DNA of 6,739 nt from Gammaproteobacteria bacterium (GTDB lineage: Bacteria > Pseudomonadota > Gammaproteobacteria > Steroidobacterales > Steroidobacteraceae), in assembly GCA_028293725.1 (NCBI GenBank), contig JAQGOE010000353.1, positions 1-6,739 on the forward strand, written 5' to 3'. A program made the translations under genes and the position numbers. Below, piece by piece: positions 5,356 to 6,739 of the stretch (positions within the stretch are counted from its first letter, which is position 1; the number at the start of each line of letters is the position of its first letter). The notes under the pieces were generated by a model. The model was not told where the DNA came from, searched no databases, and worked only from the letters and a program-made list of their open reading frames with translations.

Positions 5356-6150
5356 ATGCAAGTCTTCGCACCCGCTCTCCATATCGCCTCGGTGGACCAT
5401 CATGACGCGGCGGTGATCTTCGACTCTGGCGCGGCCAACGACTATGCACGAGCCGTCAAAACCGTTCGTGTGCCTCGCAGCTTCACCGAGATGAGCATCC
5501 AGGTTTCCGAATTCGTCGAGATGCAAAGCGAACCGACCAGCACCATGCGCGAATACAGTGGCTCGATCGTTTTGCACGTCAAGGGCGCCGATGAGCGCGA
5601 GATTCAGTATGTTCTGGCCGAGCCACGATTCCGACTCGAAGCTGAGCGGACTCGGGGCAAGCCCCCCCTCTTTCCATCCACAGGCACCCTGACGCAGACA
5701 GTTCGTCAGGGAGTGGCGGCGGCCTTCGGTCGCGCACTGGCGGGTTATCAAGCCAGCGAGGCACAGATGGATGCGATCGCCCGCCTACCTGCAGGCCGGC
5801 TGCCCATCGCGGCGGAGAGTCTGGAACATCGTGGCGCAACAATTACTGGCCTTGGCGGCATCGCCGCGCTCGAGGGCCCGACCCACACGGCGACCGATTC
5901 GGTCGTTGAGCGGACCCGCTTCCGCAACCGAGTGATTGCGGCGGTCGTGATCTCGCCGCTGGTGGTCTTCGCGCTGCTGTCCTTCGTCGGCAAGAAGCAC
6001 GATCCGATTGCCGAAGCCGTCGCGAAATCGATGGTGGAGGACCCGCAATCGTTGGCCTCTCGCGTACAGCTCGCGACGGCTACCATGAAGGCGATGGGCC
6101 TGGATCCGGGGAAATCCGGCGAACTCGGCTGCTTGGCTCAGTCGCGATGA
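5356..6150 (+). CDS. Unrecognised single-membrane-segment protein
   Basis: A 264-residue protein 25 bases after the dsbC-like stop, with tandem AGGA sites at 5344-5347 and 5349-5352 in front of ATG 5356; it is almost certainly co-expressed with the dsbC-like gene. I do not recognise a family. Residues 1-100 look like a mixed alpha-beta soluble domain, with strand-like segments such as GSIVLHVKG and EIQYVLAEPRFRLEAE. Residues 110-145 are probably helical. One membrane segment is clear, VIAAVVISPLVVFALLSFVG (193-212), flanked by RFRNR and KKH. A short soluble tail follows. There is no N-terminal signal peptide. A bitopic component of the transfer apparatus is a reasonable guess from the neighbours only. 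The C-terminus is suspect: a coding-like continuation lies in the +1 frame up to 6214 (separate entry). Confidence 0.7.
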   Translation: MQVFAPALHIASVDHHDAAVIFDSGAANDYARAVKTVRVPRSFTEMSIQVSEFVEMQSEPTSTMREYSGSIVLHVKGADEREIQYVLAEPRFRLEAERTRGKPPLFPSTGTLTQTVRQGVAAAFGRALAGYQASEAQMDAIARLPAGRLPIAAESLEHRGATITGLGGIAALEGPTHTATDSVVERTRFRNRVIAAVVISPLVVFALLSFVGKKHDPIAEAVAKSMVEDPQSLASRVQLATATMKAMGLDPGKSGELGCLAQSR

Positions 6151-6214
6151 GCTCCATCGTGAAGTCTACTTCTGCAACCTCTCGTTGCTCGCCGAACGGT
6201 TCAGCCAGCCCTGA
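6089..6214 (+). other. Open +1-frame continuation of the preceding gene (possible frameshift)
   Basis: In the +1 frame relative to the gene at 5356, codons are open from just after a TGA at 6086-6088 to a TGA at 6212-6214. The part beyond the annotated stop reads DELHREVYFCNLSLLAERF, which has an amphipathic helical pattern and mostly G or C third bases. That frame contains no ATG or GTG start, so if it is coding it must be reached by a shift from the upstream frame somewhere in 6089-6147. The GGGGAAA run at 6108-6114 is the obvious place for an indel; removing one base there joins LDPG to NPANSAAWLSRDELHRE. It could be a real mutation, a sequencing error, or chance. Confidence 0.4.
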
Positions 6215-6371
6215 TACCTTTGCCCGTTGTGTACTCGGTAGAATGACGACGTCCCGCAGAAGGTGGAGCCGCCCGACGTAACACTCGCGTGGCCCCGAGG
6301 ATATCAACGTAGTCGACTCGGATCACCCATTGAGTTCCCCCTCCACTCCGCAGTCTTCCCGAAGAAACGCC
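6215..6371. other. Stretch without a supported gene
   Basis: No convincing complete gene or RNA is visible. There is an 8-base palindrome AGTCGACT at 6311-6318. A TAGAAT at 6239-6244 has only a poor -35 partner (TTGCCC at 6220-6225, 13-base spacing). The frame of the downstream partial gene is open back to a TAA at 6279-6281, so part of this stretch could be its coding sequence if it uses an unusual start such as TTG 6330. Confidence 0.4.
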
Positions 6372-6739
6372 ATGCTCTCACTCAGCAATGTTAACAATTC
6401 AGCCAGGCTCCGCGAATTTGCGCAGAAGCACCGACTCCTCCAGTTCTCTACCGTCGATGCCCTGGTCAATACGACAGCCCTCCTACATCGCGTAGTGCTG
6501 CTGTCGGACAAGATACTGGTCATTAAGGCGTACCTCGATTTGGTGAGAGAGCTACAGGCGAAAGACGGTCGGCCGCGCTGCTTCGAAGACGAGTTTGTAC
6601 TCGCGGTCGCCTATTTGGGGCTCGAAGTGAGCAAGGTCAGTCACATCGTCTTCCTCCGGGGAGAGTCGCCTGATTTCCGGCCGACCAAAGCTCGACGCCG
6701 ACGTCTGAAGACGGACAACGAGGCCGAACTCAAGACACT
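6372..6739 (+). CDS. Unrecognised protein, N-terminal part (3' end outside window)
   Basis: An open frame of 122 complete codons from ATG 6372 runs off the right edge of the window. The reading is protein-like: alternating hydrophobic and charged helices such as ALLHRVVLLSDKILVIKAYL (residues 36-55), then EDEFVLAVAYLGLEVSKVSH (72-91), and a very basic patch, KARRRRLK (106-113). It shows no signal peptide or clear membrane segment, and I recognise no family. Only a weak site (GAAG at 6361-6364) precedes ATG 6372, so the start is uncertain; the frame is open from 6282. The basic patch could suggest nucleic-acid contact, but this is only a guess. Confidence 0.55.
   Translation, partial: MLSLSNVNNSARLREFAQKHRLLQFSTVDALVNTTALLHRVVLLSDKILVIKAYLDLVRELQAKDGRPRCFEDEFVLAVAYLGLEVSKVSHIVFLRGESPDFRPTKARRRRLKTDNEAELKT

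Noticed and set aside
4818..5357. 179-residue minus-strand open frame
   Set aside because: It lies opposite the DsbC-like gene, which has clear CPYC and cis-Pro motifs; the minus-strand product has no recognisable motif and is a high-GC shadow.
6220..6244. TTGCCC and TAGAAT as a promoter for the last gene
   Set aside because: The spacing is 13 bases, too short for sigma70, and the next start codon is 128 bases away.
6147..6281. 44-residue frame starting at an ATGA overlap with the 264-residue gene
   Set aside because: The start geometry is attractive, but the product is Ser, Thr, Arg, Pro and Cys-rich, typical of an out-of-frame reading, and no good ribosome binding site precedes it.
1..6739. 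tRNA or rRNA genes, CRISPR array, insertion sequence ends or transposase
   Set aside because: I saw no cloverleaf-like conserved blocks, no regularly spaced repeats, and no transposase motifs or terminal repeats with target duplications on either strand.

Overview
The window is about 60% GC and has tightly packed plus-strand genes that use ATG and GTG starts. It looks like proteobacterial mobile DNA, either a conjugative plasmid or an integrative element. Three genes resemble parts of a type IVB (I-type, Dot/Icm-like, IncI R64-like) conjugation machine: a short IcmT/TraK-family membrane protein (727-993), a DotM/IcmP/TrbA-like protein (2761-4158) and a periplasmic DsbC/TrbB-like thiol-disulfide protein with a CPYC active site (4365-5330). 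All family calls were made by reading the translations, without a database search.

Between the IcmT-like and DotM-like genes is a plasmid-partition cassette: an actin-like ParM/StbA ATPase (1005-2045) followed by two small proteins that look like ribbon-helix-helix adaptors (2042-2236 and 2233-2760). The junctions are very tight: an 11-base gap, two 4-base GTGA overlaps and a 0-base gap. This suggests that IcmT-like, ParM, both adaptors and DotM-like proteins come from one transcript. The usual type II partition layout is centromere-promoter-parM-parR. Here there is no room for a centromere directly in front of parM, and there are two candidate ParR-like proteins instead of one.

Layout: 3-569, end of an unrecognised gene that is open from the left edge. 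570-726, leader with a palindrome and nested inverted repeats, the best candidate for the operon's control region. 727-4158, five-gene operon. 4159-4364, gap with hairpins and a sigma70-like promoter. 4365-6150, DsbC/TrbB-like gene plus an unrecognised one-membrane-segment protein whose 3' end may carry a frameshift (open continuation to 6214). 6215-6371, little that can be supported. 6372-6739, start of an unrecognised gene that runs off the right edge.

Inferred working model: the DotM-like and IcmT-like proteins serve the transfer channel and its coupling complex, the DsbC-like protein folds or corrects disulfides in periplasmic channel proteins, and the ParM cassette segregates the element. 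Co-transcription would tie the supply of segregation proteins to expression of the transfer genes.
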